64,000 nt of DNA from Plantactinospora soyae. Its GTDB lineage: Bacteria; Actinomycetota; Actinomycetes; Mycobacteriales; Micromonosporaceae. The first letter of the stretch is position 1; each line of letters opens with the position of its first letter. The DNA lies in assembly GCF_014874095.1 (NCBI RefSeq), contig NZ_JADBEB010000001.1:2790001-2854000 (forward strand). Direction: 5' to 3'. The notes under the pieces are model-generated. The model did no database searches. It was not told the origin of the DNA and saw only the letters and a program-made list of their open reading frames with translations. Shown in pieces: positions 26,448 through 35,470 of this stretch. The translations under genes were made by a program, and so were the position numbers.

Positions 26448-28277
26448 ATGGCCAATATCGTCAACCTGGATCGGGTCTCCAAGGGGTACGGCGCGGCGGG
26501 GCAACTGCTCACCGACGTCTCGCTCGGCCTCGACGACTCAGACCGGATCGGGGTTGTCGGGCTGAACGGCGCCGGCAAGTCCACCCTGCTCCGGCTGCTC
26601 ACCAAAATCGAGGATCCGGACAGCGGCCGGGTGACGCACCGGCGTGACCTGCGAGTCGCCTCGCTGCCGCAGACTCTGACCCTGGATCCCGAGGCGCGGG
26701 TCCGGGACGTGGTGCTGGGCACCGCCTGGCTCGACGAGGGGTTCGGCGCCGAACACGAGTGGGCCGGTGACGCGGGCGTACGGGCGATCCTCGACGGCCT
26801 CGGCATGCCGTACCTGGGGCTGGACCAGCCGGTCGGACCGATGTCCGGTGGCGAGCGCCGCCGGGTGGCCCTGGCCGCGTTGCTGGTCCGCACCGCCGAC
26901 CTGCTGGTGCTGGACGAGCCGACCAACCACCTGGACGTGGCCGGGGTGGACTGGCTGGCCCGGCACCTGATCGGCAAGCGGGGCACGCTGGTGGTGGTCA
27001 CTCACGACCGGTGGTTCCTGGACGCCGTCTGCACCAGCACCTGGGAGGTCGGCGACCAGGCGGTACGCGCCTACGAGGGCGGGTTCGCCGCCTGGACGCT
27101 GGCTCGGGCGGAACGGGAGCGGGTGGCCGCCACGACCGAGGCACGCCGGCAGAACCTGCTGCGCAAGGAGATCGCCTGGCTGCGCCGGGGACCGCCGGCC
27201 CGTACCTCCAAGCCGAGGTTCCGGATCGATGCGGCGAACGCGCTGATCGCCGACGTACCGCCGCCGCGGGACACCGTGTCGCTGCAACGGCTGGCCACCG
27301 CCCGACTGGGCCGGCAGGTGTACGACCTGGAGAACGTCACCCTGCGGGCCGGCACGAAACTGATCCTCGACGACCTGACCTGGCAGGTCGGCCCGGGTGA
27401 CCGGATCGCCATCGTCGGGGCGAACGGCGCCGGCAAGACCACCCTGCTCCGGCTGCTCGCCGGCACCCGGGAGCCCGAGAAGGGGCGACTGCGGACCGGT
27501 TCGACGGTCAAGCCGGCGTACCTCTCCCAGGAGTTGGCGGAACTGCCTGGCCGGCTGCGGGTGTTGGAGGCGGTCGAGGAGGTGGCCCGCCGGGTCGTCT
27601 TCGGGGACCGCGAGATCAACGCGTCCCAGCTCGCCGAGATGTTCGGCTTCGACGACCGTCGGCTCTGGACGCCGGTCTCGGACCTGTCCGGCGGTGAACG
27701 GCGGCGGCTGCAACTGCTCCGGCTGCTCGCCGCCGAGCCGAACGTGCTGCTCTTCGACGAGCCCACGAACGACCTGGACACCGACACCCTGGCGGCGCTG
27801 GAGGACCTGCTCGACTCGTGGCCGGGAACGCTGGTCGTCGCCAGCCACGACCGCTACCTGGTCGAACGGGTCACCGACGTGGTGTACGGGATGTTCGGTG
27901 ACGGGCGCCTGGTCCATCTTCCCGGCGGCATCGACGAGTATCTCGCCCGGGTACCCACCTCCGGTGGGCTCCGGACCGGTGGGTTCGGCACCGCCGGCCC
28001 GGAGCCCGGTACGGCGGCCGGTACGGCGCCGGAGCGGACCGAGAACGGTCTGTCCGGAGGGGAACTCCGGGCGGCCCGCAAGGAGCTGACCCGGCTGGAG
28101 CGGCAGGTCCGCAAGCTGGAGCAGCGCGAGTCGGCGCTGCACGGCGAGCTTGCCGAGCATGCCACCGACTACGGCCGGGTCGCCGAGCTGGACGGCCAGC
28201 TCCGGGCCGTCCGGGCCGAGCGGGAACAGACCGAGGAGGCGTGGTTGGCGCTGGCCGAAGAGGTGCCGGAGAGCTGA
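26448..28277 (+). CDS. ABC-F ATPase (ribosome-associated type)
   Basis: Soluble twin-ATPase of the ABC-F family, 609 residues, without membrane domains. Domain 1: Walker A GLNGAGKS (38-45), signature MSGGERRR, Walker B LLVLDEPTNHLD. Domain 2: GANGAGKT, LSGGERRR, LLFDEPTNDLD. The C-terminus (about 535-609) is a charged coiled coil as in Uup/TtcA-like members. ABC-F proteins act on the ribosome E site to relieve stalled translation or give antibiotic resistance; which applies cannot be told. ATG 26448 follows TACGGT (26435-26440) by 7 bases, so it is probably leaderless. Confidence 0.93.
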   Translation: MANIVNLDRVSKGYGAAGQLLTDVSLGLDDSDRIGVVGLNGAGKSTLLRLLTKIEDPDSGRVTHRRDLRVASLPQTLTLDPEARVRDVVLGTAWLDEGFGAEHEWAGDAGVRAILDGLGMPYLGLDQPVGPMSGGERRRVALAALLVRTADLLVLDEPTNHLDVAGVDWLARHLIGKRGTLVVVTHDRWFLDAVCTSTWEVGDQAVRAYEGGFAAWTLARAERERVAATTEARRQNLLRKEIAWLRRGPPARTSKPRFRIDAANALIADVPPPRDTVSLQRLATARLGRQVYDLENVTLRAGTKLILDDLTWQVGPGDRIAIVGANGAGKTTLLRLLAGTREPEKGRLRTGSTVKPAYLSQELAELPGRLRVLEAVEEVARRVVFGDREINASQLAEMFGFDDRRLWTPVSDLSGGERRRLQLLRLLAAEPNVLLFDEPTNDLDTDTLAALEDLLDSWPGTLVVASHDRYLVERVTDVVYGMFGDGRLVHLPGGIDEYLARVPTSGGLRTGGFGTAGPEPGTAAGTAPERTENGLSGGELRAARKELTRLERQVRKLEQRESALHGELAEHATDYGRVAELDGQLRAVRAEREQTEEAWLALAEEVPES

Positions 28278-28375
28278 CCCCGGCGTGGCGGCCCGGGGGT
28301 GTGCGGCGTCGTCCGGGTGGCATGCGGGAGAATCGGCTTCGACCCCCCACTGGAACGGCGTTGGAGACTTCGAGC

Positions 28376-28831
28376 ATGGGCCACAATCCCGTCAACCACC
28401 CCGCGCGGCCGATCTACCGGGCGATCGGCGGCCTGACCGGCGTCTACCTGGTGCTCTTCGGCGTGCTCGGCATCGTCGAGACCAGCGGCGGCGAGTTCTT
28501 CGCCCAGGACGAGACCGCGGTGCTCGGTCAGGGCACCAATCTCGGCAACTCGGTGATCTCGGCCGTGCTCGGCGTGATCATCCTGGCTGTGGCCCTGATC
28601 GGCCGGAACGTCGACGCGGCAGTCAACAAGGTGCTCGGGTACGCCCTGATGGCGTTCGGCCTGGCCGGTCTCGCGGTGTTGCGTACCGACGCCAACTACC
28701 TCAACTTCACCATCGCCACGACGATCGTGCTCATGATCATCGGTCAGGTGCTGCTGGTGGCCGGGATGTACGGCAAGGTCGGCTCCGAAGACGACGCCAA
28801 GGCCTTCGAGAGCGCGCGTCTGGTGTCCTGA
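28376..28831 (+). CDS. DUF4383 membrane protein
   Basis: Small integral membrane protein of 151 residues with four helices, starting MGHNPVNHPARPIYRAIGGL, the usual DUF4383 entry motif. Function unknown. The adjacent gene at 28938 is a paralogue with the same NHPARP(I/V)YR opening and helix pattern, so the two arose by tandem duplication. The start is placed at ATG 28376; sequence before it is non-coding. Confidence 0.88.
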   Translation: MGHNPVNHPARPIYRAIGGLTGVYLVLFGVLGIVETSGGEFFAQDETAVLGQGTNLGNSVISAVLGVIILAVALIGRNVDAAVNKVLGYALMAFGLAGLAVLRTDANYLNFTIATTIVLMIIGQVLLVAGMYGKVGSEDDAKAFESARLVS

Positions 28832-28937
28832 ACTGCGGGTACGCCCTCGGCCGGTGATTGCCGGTTTGCCGGGCAGCCTCCTCCGTCCTGGGTGACAATC
28901 CGGTAGGAAAGTCATCCATTGGTACGGAGGAGGGCCC

Positions 28938-29411
28938 ATGGCGCATATCCCGGTCAATCACCCGGCGCGGCCGGTCTACCGGGTCATCGCCGGGCTCATC
29001 GCGCTCTACATCCTGATCTTCGGCATCTTCGGCCTGTTCGAGACCGCCGACGACGACCTGTTCAGCCGGAACAGTCACTGGGTGCTGGGGCTGCGGACCA
29101 ACCTGGCCTTCGCGCTGGTCTCCGTGGTCTTCGGGATCATCGTCCTCTTCGGGGCGATACACCGGGGCAACCTCGGGCACCTGATGAACCTGACCGCCGG
29201 GGTGGTCTTCCTGGTCGTCGGACTGGTGATGCTGTCCGTGTTGCAGACCGAGGCCAACATCCTCAACTTCTCGATCTCGACCGTCGTCGTGTCGATGCTG
29301 TTCGGCCTGCTGTTCCTGGCCACCGGCCTGTACGACAAGGTGGGTCCGCCGGAGCACGCCGAGGAGGAGGCCGAGTGGCGGCGTAGTTCGTCCGCCCGAC
29401 CCGGCCGCTGA
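28938..29411 (+). CDS. DUF4383 membrane protein, second copy
   Basis: Paralogue of the upstream gene, 157 residues and four helices: VNHPARPVYRVIAGLIALYILIFGIFGLFE, NLAFALVSVVFGIIVLFGAI, LTAGVVFLVVGLVMLSVL, ISTVVVSMLFGLLFLATGLY. The tail is acidic then Arg/Ser-rich. GGAGGAGG lies 5 bases before ATG. It is probably cotranscribed with the first copy. Confidence 0.9.
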   Translation: MAHIPVNHPARPVYRVIAGLIALYILIFGIFGLFETADDDLFSRNSHWVLGLRTNLAFALVSVVFGIIVLFGAIHRGNLGHLMNLTAGVVFLVVGLVMLSVLQTEANILNFSISTVVVSMLFGLLFLATGLYDKVGPPEHAEEEAEWRRSSSARPGR

Positions 29412-29474
29412 GCGCCCCGCCGAGGTCGCCGAACGCCGCACCAATGTTGTCGAGCGCCCCGCCGAGGTCGCCGA
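29410..29474. repeat. 23-bp direct repeat after the DUF4383 gene
   Basis: The 23-mer that begins GAGCGCCCCGCCGAGGTCG occurs exactly at 29410-29432 and 29452-29474. On the minus strand it reads as GDLGGAL repeated around DNIGAAF, which looks protein-like, but the frame is not joined to the TetR gene ending at 29497. It may be a leftover of a duplication. Confidence 0.75.
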
Positions 29475-29496
29475 GCACGGCCCGCCGCCGGAGCCC

Positions 29497-30273
29497 TCAG
29501 CGGGCCCGGCGGGTGAGCAGGGTGGGCTTGGCCTCCAGGTGGGACAGGCCGTTCCAGGCCAGGTTGACCAGGTGCGCGGCCACGGTCTCCTTGCGCGGCT
29601 TGCGCACCTCCAGCCACCAGCGCCCGCTCAGCGCCACCATGCCGACCAGCGACTGCGAATAGAGTTCCGCGAGCTTCGGGTCGTACCCCCGGCTCTTGAA
29701 CTCGGCCCCCAGGATGTGCTCCACCTGGTGCGCCACGTCGTTCATCACGCTGCTGAAGTTGCCGGTCGCGGAGAGCACCGGTGACTCCCGGACCAGTACC
29801 CGGAAGCCGTCGGTCTCCTCTTCGATGTAGTCGAGCAGGGCCAGTGCCGCCTGCTCCAACAGCTCGCGGGGATGCCCGGCGGTCAGTGCGGTGGCGACCC
29901 GGTCGAGCAGGGCCCGTACCTCCCGGTCGACGACGACCGCGTAGAGGCCCTCCTTGCCACCGAAGTGCTCGTAGACGACCGGCTTGGAGACCTTGGCGCG
30001 GGCCGCGACGTCCTCGATCGAGGCCGCGTCGAATCCGCGCTCGGCAAAGGCCTGCCGGCCGATGGCGATGAGTTGTTCGCGTCGCTGTGCGGCGGACATC
30101 CGTACCCGGGATCCGGGCTTGGGTATCGGCGGCGTGGCGGCCGGGACCTGTCGGCGGCCGGCGCCCCGACCGGTGGTACTCGCGCCGTCTGTCACCTCGT
30201 TATCCCGCTGTCCCGCCGTGCCGCCATGTCGACTCGTGCCGTTCCCGGTGGTGCCCCCGCTTCGCTCGGTCAC
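29497..30273 (-). CDS. TetR-family regulator next to desaturase
   Basis: Regulator of up to 258 residues. A disordered Gly/Thr/Arg-rich lead of about 58 residues precedes the TetR helix-turn-helix: MSAAQRREQLIAIGRQAFAERG, then IEDVAARAKVSKPVVYEHFGGKEGLYAVVV. The C-terminal domain resembles fatty-acid/acyl-CoA-responsive members. ATG at the MSAAQRR position would give a 200-residue protein of normal TetR length, so the true start may be there (about 30099). It follows the desaturase gene by 54 bases on the same strand and may control it through the repeats at 31332-31371. Confidence 0.85.
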   Translation of the reverse strand: MTERSGGTTGNGTSRHGGTAGQRDNEVTDGASTTGRGAGRRQVPAATPPIPKPGSRVRMSAAQRREQLIAIGRQAFAERGFDAASIEDVAARAKVSKPVVYEHFGGKEGLYAVVVDREVRALLDRVATALTAGHPRELLEQAALALLDYIEEETDGFRVLVRESPVLSATGNFSSVMNDVAHQVEHILGAEFKSRGYDPKLAELYSQSLVGMVALSGRWWLEVRKPRKETVAAHLVNLAWNGLSHLEAKPTLLTRRAR

Positions 30274-30327
30274 CTGGCCATCCTGCCAGCCAGATACGCA
30301 TGGCAGGATGCCCGGTCGCGTCGCGGA

Positions 30328-31299
30328 TCACTGCGAGGGTGTTGTTTTGAGTAGTTTCGCGCTGATCCGCTCCGGCTTCGGCCACCGTACGTCGTAGGCC
30401 GCACCGACCTTCTCGAACACCCAGATCGTCCGGGCCGTGATGTCCACCTGACCCCGCAGCACCCCGTGCCGGGCACAGGTCGGGTCGGCGTGGTGCAGAT
30501 TGTGCCAACTCTCCCCGAAGGACAGGATGGCCAGCGGCCAGAAGTTCGTCGCCTTGTCACCCTGGCGCACCTCGAACGGACGCTCACCGTAGACGTGACA
30601 GACCGAGTTGATCGACCAGGTGATGTGGTGCAGCAGCGACACCCGGACCAGGCCGGCCCAGAAGAACGCGGTCAGCGCGCCCTGCCAGGACCAGGTGACC
30701 AGGCCGCCGATCGCCGCCGGACCGAGCAGTGAGACCACTACCAGGACCGGGAAGAGCGCGGTCACCCGCCGGATGTCCTTGTCCGCCAACAGGTCCGGGG
30801 CGAACCGCTCGCGGTTGGACAGCTCCCGGTGGAACAGCCAGCCGACGTGCGCGTGGAACAGGCCCTTGGTCAGTCCCCACACGCTGTTGCCGAACCGCCA
30901 TGGCGAGTGTGGGTCGCCCTCGAGGTCGGAGAAGGCGTGGTGACGACGGTGGTCGGCGACCCACTGGGTGATGTCACCCTGGATCGCCAGGGAGCCGGCG
31001 ACCGCCAGGGTCACCCGCAGCCAGCGCTTCGCCTTGAACGACCCGTGCGTGAAGTAGCGGTGGAACCCGGCGGTGATGCCGACCCCGGCCACCACGTACC
31101 AGACGCTGGCGATCGCGATGTCTGTCCAGCTCAGCCAGCCACCCCAGGCCACCGGTACGGCGATGAGCAGGGCGAGGAAGGGGACGGTCACGAAGGCCCA
31201 GAGCGCGATCAGGATGCCCTTGGGCTGGACGCCGACGGTGAGCGGCTTGGGTCCACTCTTCGCGCCGGAGGCCGGTGGTTCGAGCAGGACGGAGGACAT
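30328..31299 (-). CDS. Acyl-CoA/fatty acid desaturase
   Basis: Membrane di-iron desaturase of 323 residues that introduces a (probably delta-9) double bond in acyl chains. The three histidine boxes are present: HRYFTHGSF, HRRHHAFSD and WHNLHHADP, between membrane segments VPFLALLIAVPVAWGG, DIAIASVWYVVAGVGITAGF and others. The order and spacing match the DesA3/stearoyl-CoA desaturase group; an electron-donor gene is not adjacent. ATG 31299 has GGAGG-type sequence upstream on its strand. Likely regulated by the TetR encoded downstream. Confidence 0.92.
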   Translation of the reverse strand: MSSVLLEPPASGAKSGPKPLTVGVQPKGILIALWAFVTVPFLALLIAVPVAWGGWLSWTDIAIASVWYVVAGVGITAGFHRYFTHGSFKAKRWLRVTLAVAGSLAIQGDITQWVADHRRHHAFSDLEGDPHSPWRFGNSVWGLTKGLFHAHVGWLFHRELSNRERFAPDLLADKDIRRVTALFPVLVVVSLLGPAAIGGLVTWSWQGALTAFFWAGLVRVSLLHHITWSINSVCHVYGERPFEVRQGDKATNFWPLAILSFGESWHNLHHADPTCARHGVLRGQVDITARTIWVFEKVGAAYDVRWPKPERISAKLLKTTPSQ

Positions 31300-31331
31300 G
31301 GCACCTCACACGGAGCGTAGGGGAAGGATCG

Positions 31332-31371
31332 GTAACTTACGCCTACGTCACCGTAACCTACGCTGCCGTAG
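31332..31371. promoter_or_regulatory. Operator-like repeats before the desaturase
   Basis: GTAACTTACGC (31332-31342) and GTAACCTACGC (31353-31363) are direct repeats 21 bases (two helical turns) apart. Inverted pairs overlap them: TTACG/CGTAA (31337-31341 and 31352-31356) and CTACG/CGTAG (31358-31362 and 31367-31371). The array lies 33-72 bases upstream of the desaturase start, where a repressor would block transcription. The adjacent TetR protein is the obvious candidate. The stretch 31380-31650 beyond it shows no gene. Confidence 0.6.
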
Positions 31372-31676
31372 TCTGCCATGGACGCGAACCTGAAAGTCCG
31401 CTGGCAGGTATCGACCGATCCTGTCGTACATTCGGTTGAATTCGCTGGTCAGAGCCGGTCTGCTACGCCGTCGTGGCGCACTGTCCACGGATCGGCTGAG
31501 CCGCCTGCCGCGCGGGAGATCCAGCACCGCGTGGCGCCGGCAGGGGCCGGTGGTACGCGCCGCTGCGGGATGTTCCCCGACCGGACCGGATGAAACGGCC
31601 GAACCACGGAGACCGCCGGCGGATCGAGGGGGTGGGACCGGCCGAGGGCGAGGCGCTAGGCTAACCACGCACACCT

Positions 31677-31748
31677 TCGGCCGTGGTGTAATTGGCAACA
31701 CCCAAGATTTTGGTTCTTGTGTTTCAGGTTCGAGTCCTGGCGGCCGAG
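31677..31748 (+). tRNA. tRNA-Gln(TTG)
   Basis: Cloverleaf with acceptor TCGGCCG/CGGCCGA (U1-A72 as typical for glutamine tRNA), anticodon stem CAAGA/TCTTG with loop TTTTGGT and anticodon TTG (reads CAA), and T-loop TTCGAGT. The discriminator is G at 31748; CCA is not encoded. TAGGCT at 31657-31662 is a plausible -10 box 14 bases upstream. Confidence 0.94.
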
Positions 31749-31757
31749 CTCCCACGT

Positions 31758-31775
31758 CAGCCCCTTTCCGGGCTG
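31758..31775 (+). terminator. Short terminator after tRNA-Gln
   Basis: CAGCCC (31758-31763) and GGGCTG (31770-31775) form a 6-bp stem with a CTTTCC loop, followed by TTCGT. It sits 10 bases after the tRNA. Confidence 0.55.
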
Positions 31776-31863
31776 TTCGTCCGGCCGGGAACGCGGGAAC
31801 CTCCCCTCGTGGTGCGACTAGCATGAGGCCGCATACTGCCGGCCGTTCTGAGGGAGCTACCTC

Positions 31864-33378
31864 GTGTCCCAGCCCCGCCTCCGTACCGTCGTCGTCCTCG
31901 CCGCCGGTGAGGGCAAGCGGATGAAGTCGGCGATACCCAAGGTGCTGCACCCGATCCTCGGCCGTACCCTGCTGGGCCATGTCCTGGCGGCGGCCGCGCC
32001 GCTGGCGGCGGAGCGCACCCTGGTCGTGGTCGGCCACGGCGCGGACCGGGTGTCCGCCCACCTCGCCGAGGTCGCTGCCTCGGCCGAGCCGGTGCTCCAG
32101 GCCGAGCAGCACGGCACCGGACATGCGGTCCGGATCGCGCTGGACAGCGCGCCGGACGCGACCGGCACCGTGGTGGTACTCAACGGCGACGTGCCGCTGC
32201 TCCGGCCGGAGACGGTCACCGCGCTGGTGGCCGCGCACGAGGCGGCGGGCGCCGCGGCCACGGTGCTGGCGGCCGAGGTAGCCGACCCGGCCGGCCTCGG
32301 CCGGATCGTCCGCAGCGGCAACGGTGGGCTGGAGCAGATCGTCGAGGAGCGGGACGCGAACCCCGCCCAGCGCGCGATCCGGGAGATCAACGCCGGCATC
32401 TACGCCTTTGACGCGGCACTGCTCCGGGACGCGCTGAGCAAGCTCTCTACCGACAACGACCAGGGTGAGGAGTACCTCACCGACGTCTTCGGCCTGCTCG
32501 TGGCGACCGGCGAGACGGTTGCCGTGCACGTCGCCCCGGACGCGACCGAGACCCTCGGCTGCAACGACCGCGTCGAACTGGCCGCGCTGCGCCGGTTGCT
32601 CCGTGACCGGATCAACGAGGGCTGGATGCGGACCGGCGTCACCCTGCTCGACCCGGCGACGACCTGGATCGACGTCACGGTCACCCTGGACCGGGACGCG
32701 ATCGTCGACCAGAACACCCAGTTGCGCGGGGCCACCACGGTCGGCTCGGGCGCGACGGTCGGACCGGACACCACCCTGATCGACACGACGGTCGCGGCCG
32801 ACGCCACCGTACTGCGGGCGCACGCGGTCGGCGCCGCCATCGGCGCGGGGGCGAGCGTCGGGCCGTACGCGTACCTGCGGCCGGAGGCGGTGCTGCGGGA
32901 CAGGGCGAAGATCGGCACCTTTGTCGAGGTCAAGAAGTCCGAGATCGGCGAGGGCGCGAAGGTGCCCCACCTCAGCTACGTGGGCGACGCCACCATCGGC
33001 GCCCAGGCCAACATCGGGGCGGCGACGATCTTCGTCAACTACGACGGCGTGAACAAGCACCACACCACGATCGGGGAGGCGGCCTTCATCGGCTGCGACA
33101 CCAACCTGGTCGCACCGGTCGAGGTGGGCGCGGGCGCCTACGTCGCGGCCGGCAGCGCCATCACCGCGGACGTACCGCCGGGAGCGCTCGGCGTCACCCG
33201 GGCGGAGCAGCGCAACATCGAGGGCTGGGTGGCACGCCGCCGGCCCGGTACGAAGTCGGCGGCGGCTGCGGAGCGTGCCGGACGGACGGCTACCGGCGCA
33301 AGCGAAGGTGAGGCAATCCACGGGGCGCCCGATGCGGGTGGCCGTGGCCCGGCCTCGGGGGATACTGCAACCGAATAG
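31864..33378 (+). CDS. glmU: GlmU bifunctional UDP-GlcNAc synthase
   Basis: Acetylates glucosamine-1-phosphate and then uridylates it to UDP-GlcNAc, for peptidoglycan. The 504-residue protein has an N-terminal nucleotidyltransferase domain ([19 protein letters not shown], with GKRM where GTRM is usual; [30 protein letters not shown]) and a C-terminal left-handed beta helix with hexapeptide repeats, including [27 protein letters not shown]-like FVNYDG and [13 protein letters not shown]. The last about 40 residues are a polar extension. GTG with GAGGGAG upstream. Followed by prs, the usual partner. Confidence 0.96.
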   Translation: MSQPRLRTVVVLAAGEGKRMKSAIPKVLHPILGRTLLGHVLAAAAPLAAERTLVVVGHGADRVSAHLAEVAASAEPVLQAEQHGTGHAVRIALDSAPDATGTVVVLNGDVPLLRPETVTALVAAHEAAGAAATVLAAEVADPAGLGRIVRSGNGGLEQIVEERDANPAQRAIREINAGIYAFDAALLRDALSKLSTDNDQGEEYLTDVFGLLVATGETVAVHVAPDATETLGCNDRVELAALRRLLRDRINEGWMRTGVTLLDPATTWIDVTVTLDRDAIVDQNTQLRGATTVGSGATVGPDTTLIDTTVAADATVLRAHAVGAAIGAGASVGPYAYLRPEAVLRDRAKIGTFVEVKKSEIGEGAKVPHLSYVGDATIGAQANIGAATIFVNYDGVNKHHTTIGEAAFIGCDTNLVAPVEVGAGAYVAAGSAITADVPPGALGVTRAEQRNIEGWVARRRPGTKSAAAAERAGRTATGASEGEAIHGAPDAGGRGPASGDTATE

Positions 33379-33429
33379 TCTCTGGCCCAACACCGGGTGA
33401 CCCACCGACAAACGGGAGCAGACGAGCCG

Positions 33430-34410
33430 ATGGGCAGCATCGTCGCCGAAAATCGCAAGAGCCTGATGCTCTTCTCCGGAAGCGGATTTCCGGAGCTGGC
33501 AAAGGAAATCGGTGAGGTGCTCGGGGTGGCGCCGACACCGTCCGACTCGTACCAGTTCGCCAACGGAGAGATCTTCGTCCGCTTCAATGAATCGGTGCGT
33601 GGTTCGGACGCCTTCGTGGTGCAGTCCGTCACGCACGGTGTGAACAAGTGGGTCATGGAGACCCTTATCATGGTCGACGCGCTCAAGCGCGGCTCGGCCA
33701 AGCGGATCACCGTCGTCCTGCCGTTCTATCCGTACTCCCGGCAGGACAAGAAGCACCGGGGTCGGGAGCCGATCTCGGCCCGGCTGGTGGCCGACCTGCT
33801 CAAGACGGCGGGCGCCAACCGGATCCTCACCGTCGACCTGCACACCGCGCAGATCCAGGGCTTCTTCGACGGGCCGGTGGACCACCTGTTCGCGATGGAC
33901 ATCCTGGCCGAGTACGTCCAGCGCAAGTACGCCGGCCGGCCAATGACGGTGGTGGCGCCGGATTCCGGTCGGGTCCGGGTGGCGGAGCGCTGGACGGACC
34001 GGCTCGGCGGCTGTCCGCTGGCCTTCATCCACAAGACCCGGGACCCGTTGAAGCCGAACCAGGTGGTCGCGAACCGGGTCGTCGGAGACGTCGAGGGTCG
34101 GGTCTGCCTGATCGTCGACGACATGATCGACACGGGTGGCACCATCTGCAAGGCGGCCGAGATCCTGCACGAGTCGAAGGCCGCGGACGTCGTGGTCGCG
34201 TCGACCCACGCCCTGCTCTCCGACCCGGCCACCGAGCGGCTGAAGAACAGCCGGATCAGCGAGGTGGTGGTGACCAACACCCTGCCGCTGCCGCCGGAGA
34301 AGCAGCTCGACAAGCTCACCGTGCTGTCGATCGCGCCGCTGCTGGCCAGGGCGATCCGCGAGGTGTTCGACGACGGTTCCGTGACCACCCTGTTCGGCGG
34401 GCTGAGCTAG
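33430..34410 (+). CDS. prs: Ribose-phosphate pyrophosphokinase (PRPP synthase)
   Basis: Makes PRPP from ribose-5-phosphate and ATP. The 326-residue protein shows FANGEIFVRFNESVRGSD, FYPYSRQDKKHRGREPISA (ATP flexible loop), VDLHTAQIQGFFDGPVDHL, PDSGRV and the PRPP loop LIVDDMIDTGGTICKAA. ATG 33430 (MGSIVAEN) fits the family start. It lies 51 bases after glmU, the common actinobacterial glmU-prs pair, and is followed by two hairpins. Confidence 0.96.
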   Translation: MGSIVAENRKSLMLFSGSGFPELAKEIGEVLGVAPTPSDSYQFANGEIFVRFNESVRGSDAFVVQSVTHGVNKWVMETLIMVDALKRGSAKRITVVLPFYPYSRQDKKHRGREPISARLVADLLKTAGANRILTVDLHTAQIQGFFDGPVDHLFAMDILAEYVQRKYAGRPMTVVAPDSGRVRVAERWTDRLGGCPLAFIHKTRDPLKPNQVVANRVVGDVEGRVCLIVDDMIDTGGTICKAAEILHESKAADVVVASTHALLSDPATERLKNSRISEVVVTNTLPLPPEKQLDKLTVLSIAPLLARAIREVFDDGSVTTLFGGLS

Positions 34411-34421
34411 ACCCCGCGAGC

Positions 34422-34474
34422 GTCGTACCGGGGCGTCCCACAGGCAGCCGTGCCGGGGGGCGCCCCGGTACGAC
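34422..34474 (+). terminator. Hairpin after prs
   Basis: GTCGTACCGGGGCG (34422-34435) and CGCCCCGGTACGAC (34461-34474) form a perfect 14-bp stem starting 12 bases after the prs stop, with a 25-base loop. Confidence 0.65.
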
Positions 34475-34535
34475 CTCCGGACGTCGTCGCCCGCGTCCGG
34501 AAGATCGGCGGGCGGGGGCGTGAGCCGGTTCGTGG

Positions 34536-34561
34536 GGTCCCCGGCCGGCTGGCCGGGGACC
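34536..34561 (+). terminator. Second compact hairpin before rplY promoter
   Basis: GGTCCCCGGCC (34536-34546) and GGCCGGGGACC (34551-34561) form a perfect 11-bp stem with a GGCT tetraloop. It would insulate the rplY promoter from read-through. Confidence 0.65.
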
Positions 34562-34587
34562 GCCGAAACTCCGGATCGGGGCTCGGG

Positions 34588-34774
34588 TAGACTGGTGCGG
34601 TTGCCACGGCGAGGGTGCCCTGCGGGCCGCTGAGCAAGCGCCGCACGGACGCACCGTCATCGACGCGGTGCTCCGGGCTGTGTTCACGACGCAAGCGCCC
34701 CAGCGAGCCCCTCGCCCTAGCACCGCAACCGCCAGCCGACGTAGCGACGCAGTGACCGTATCAGGAGTCTTCCC
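34588..34774 (+). promoter_or_regulatory. Promoter and structured leader of rplY
   Basis: TAGACT (34588-34593) is a plausible -10 box; GAAACT 17 bases earlier is a poor -35 for the main sigma factor. The leader of about 175 bases can fold with nested long-range stems: GCGGTTGC (34597-34604) with GCAACCGC (34715-34722), and inside it GGCGAGGG (34608-34615) with CCCTCGCC (34699-34706). An inner hairpin pairs GCACCG (34651-34656) with CGGTGC (34666-34671). The closing stem ends about 50 bases before the rplY start. This looks like a ribosomal-protein autoregulatory leader, which is inference. Confidence 0.55.
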
Positions 34775-35458
34775 GTGTCCGAGGTAAAGATCAGCGCCGA
34801 GCCCCGCACCGAGTTCGGCAAGGGTGGTGCCCGTCGTACCCGCCGGGCCGGTAAGGTGCCTGCCGTGCTGTATGGGCACGGCGAGAAGCCCAAGCACATC
34901 GCGCTGCCCGCGCGCGAGTTCGCCGCCGCCATTCGGCACGGTGGCGCCAACCAGTTGTTCGTGATCGAGGTCAGTGACGGCACCCAGGCGCTCGCGCTGC
35001 CGAAGGCCATCCAGCGTGATCCGATCAAGGACACCTTCGAGCACATCGACCTGCTGCTGGTCCGACGGGGCGAGAAGGTCACCGTCGACGTGCCGGTGCA
35101 CCTCACCGGCGAGGCGGCCCGCGACACCCTGGTCATGCACGAGCAGAACACGCTCTCGGTGAGCGCGGACGCCACCCGGCTGCCGGAGAGCCTCGAGGTC
35201 TCGATCGAGGGCCTCGAGGTCGGCTCGCAGGTGACCGCGGCGGACGTACGGCTGCCGGAGGGCGTCGAGCTGGTCGCCGACCCGGAGCAGCTTCTCGCGC
35301 TCGTCACCCAGGCACCCTCGGCCGAGCAGATGGCCGCGGAGGGCGAGGGCGAGCCGACCGAGGCCGAGGAAGAGGAAGCCGGTGCCGAGGGCCCCGGCGC
35401 CGAGGCAGAGCAGGCGGAGGGCGAGGCCGTACCGGCCCAGGCTTCCAACGAGTCCTGA
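34775..35458 (+). CDS. rplY: Ribosomal protein bL25, Ctc form
   Basis: 50S protein binding 5S rRNA, in the long general-stress (Ctc/TL5) form of 227 residues. The N-terminal L25 domain runs ISAEPRTEFGKGGARRTRRAGKVPAVLYG and continues to HIDLLLV; the second beta domain contains VDVPVHLTGEA and LPESLEVSIEGLEVGS. The C-terminal 45 residues are Glu/Ala/Gly-rich and very acidic. GTG start with AGGAGT about 7 bases upstream. It sits between prs and pth as in most actinobacteria and has its own leader and terminator. Confidence 0.95.
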   Translation: MSEVKISAEPRTEFGKGGARRTRRAGKVPAVLYGHGEKPKHIALPAREFAAAIRHGGANQLFVIEVSDGTQALALPKAIQRDPIKDTFEHIDLLLVRRGEKVTVDVPVHLTGEAARDTLVMHEQNTLSVSADATRLPESLEVSIEGLEVGSQVTAADVRLPEGVELVADPEQLLALVTQAPSAEQMAAEGEGEPTEAEEEEAGAEGPGAEAEQAEGEAVPAQASNES

Positions 35459-35470
35459 CCGAATCTGTAG

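Noticed and set aside
29263-29478. Minus-strand 71-codon frame with GDLGGAL repeats
   Set aside because: It has no ribosome site, overlaps the end of the DUF4383 gene and loses coding character after about 25 residues.
31348-34209. 953-codon minus-strand frame across tRNA-Gln, glmU and prs
   Set aside because: It runs antisense through a tRNA and two clear genes and has low-complexity, motif-free translation.
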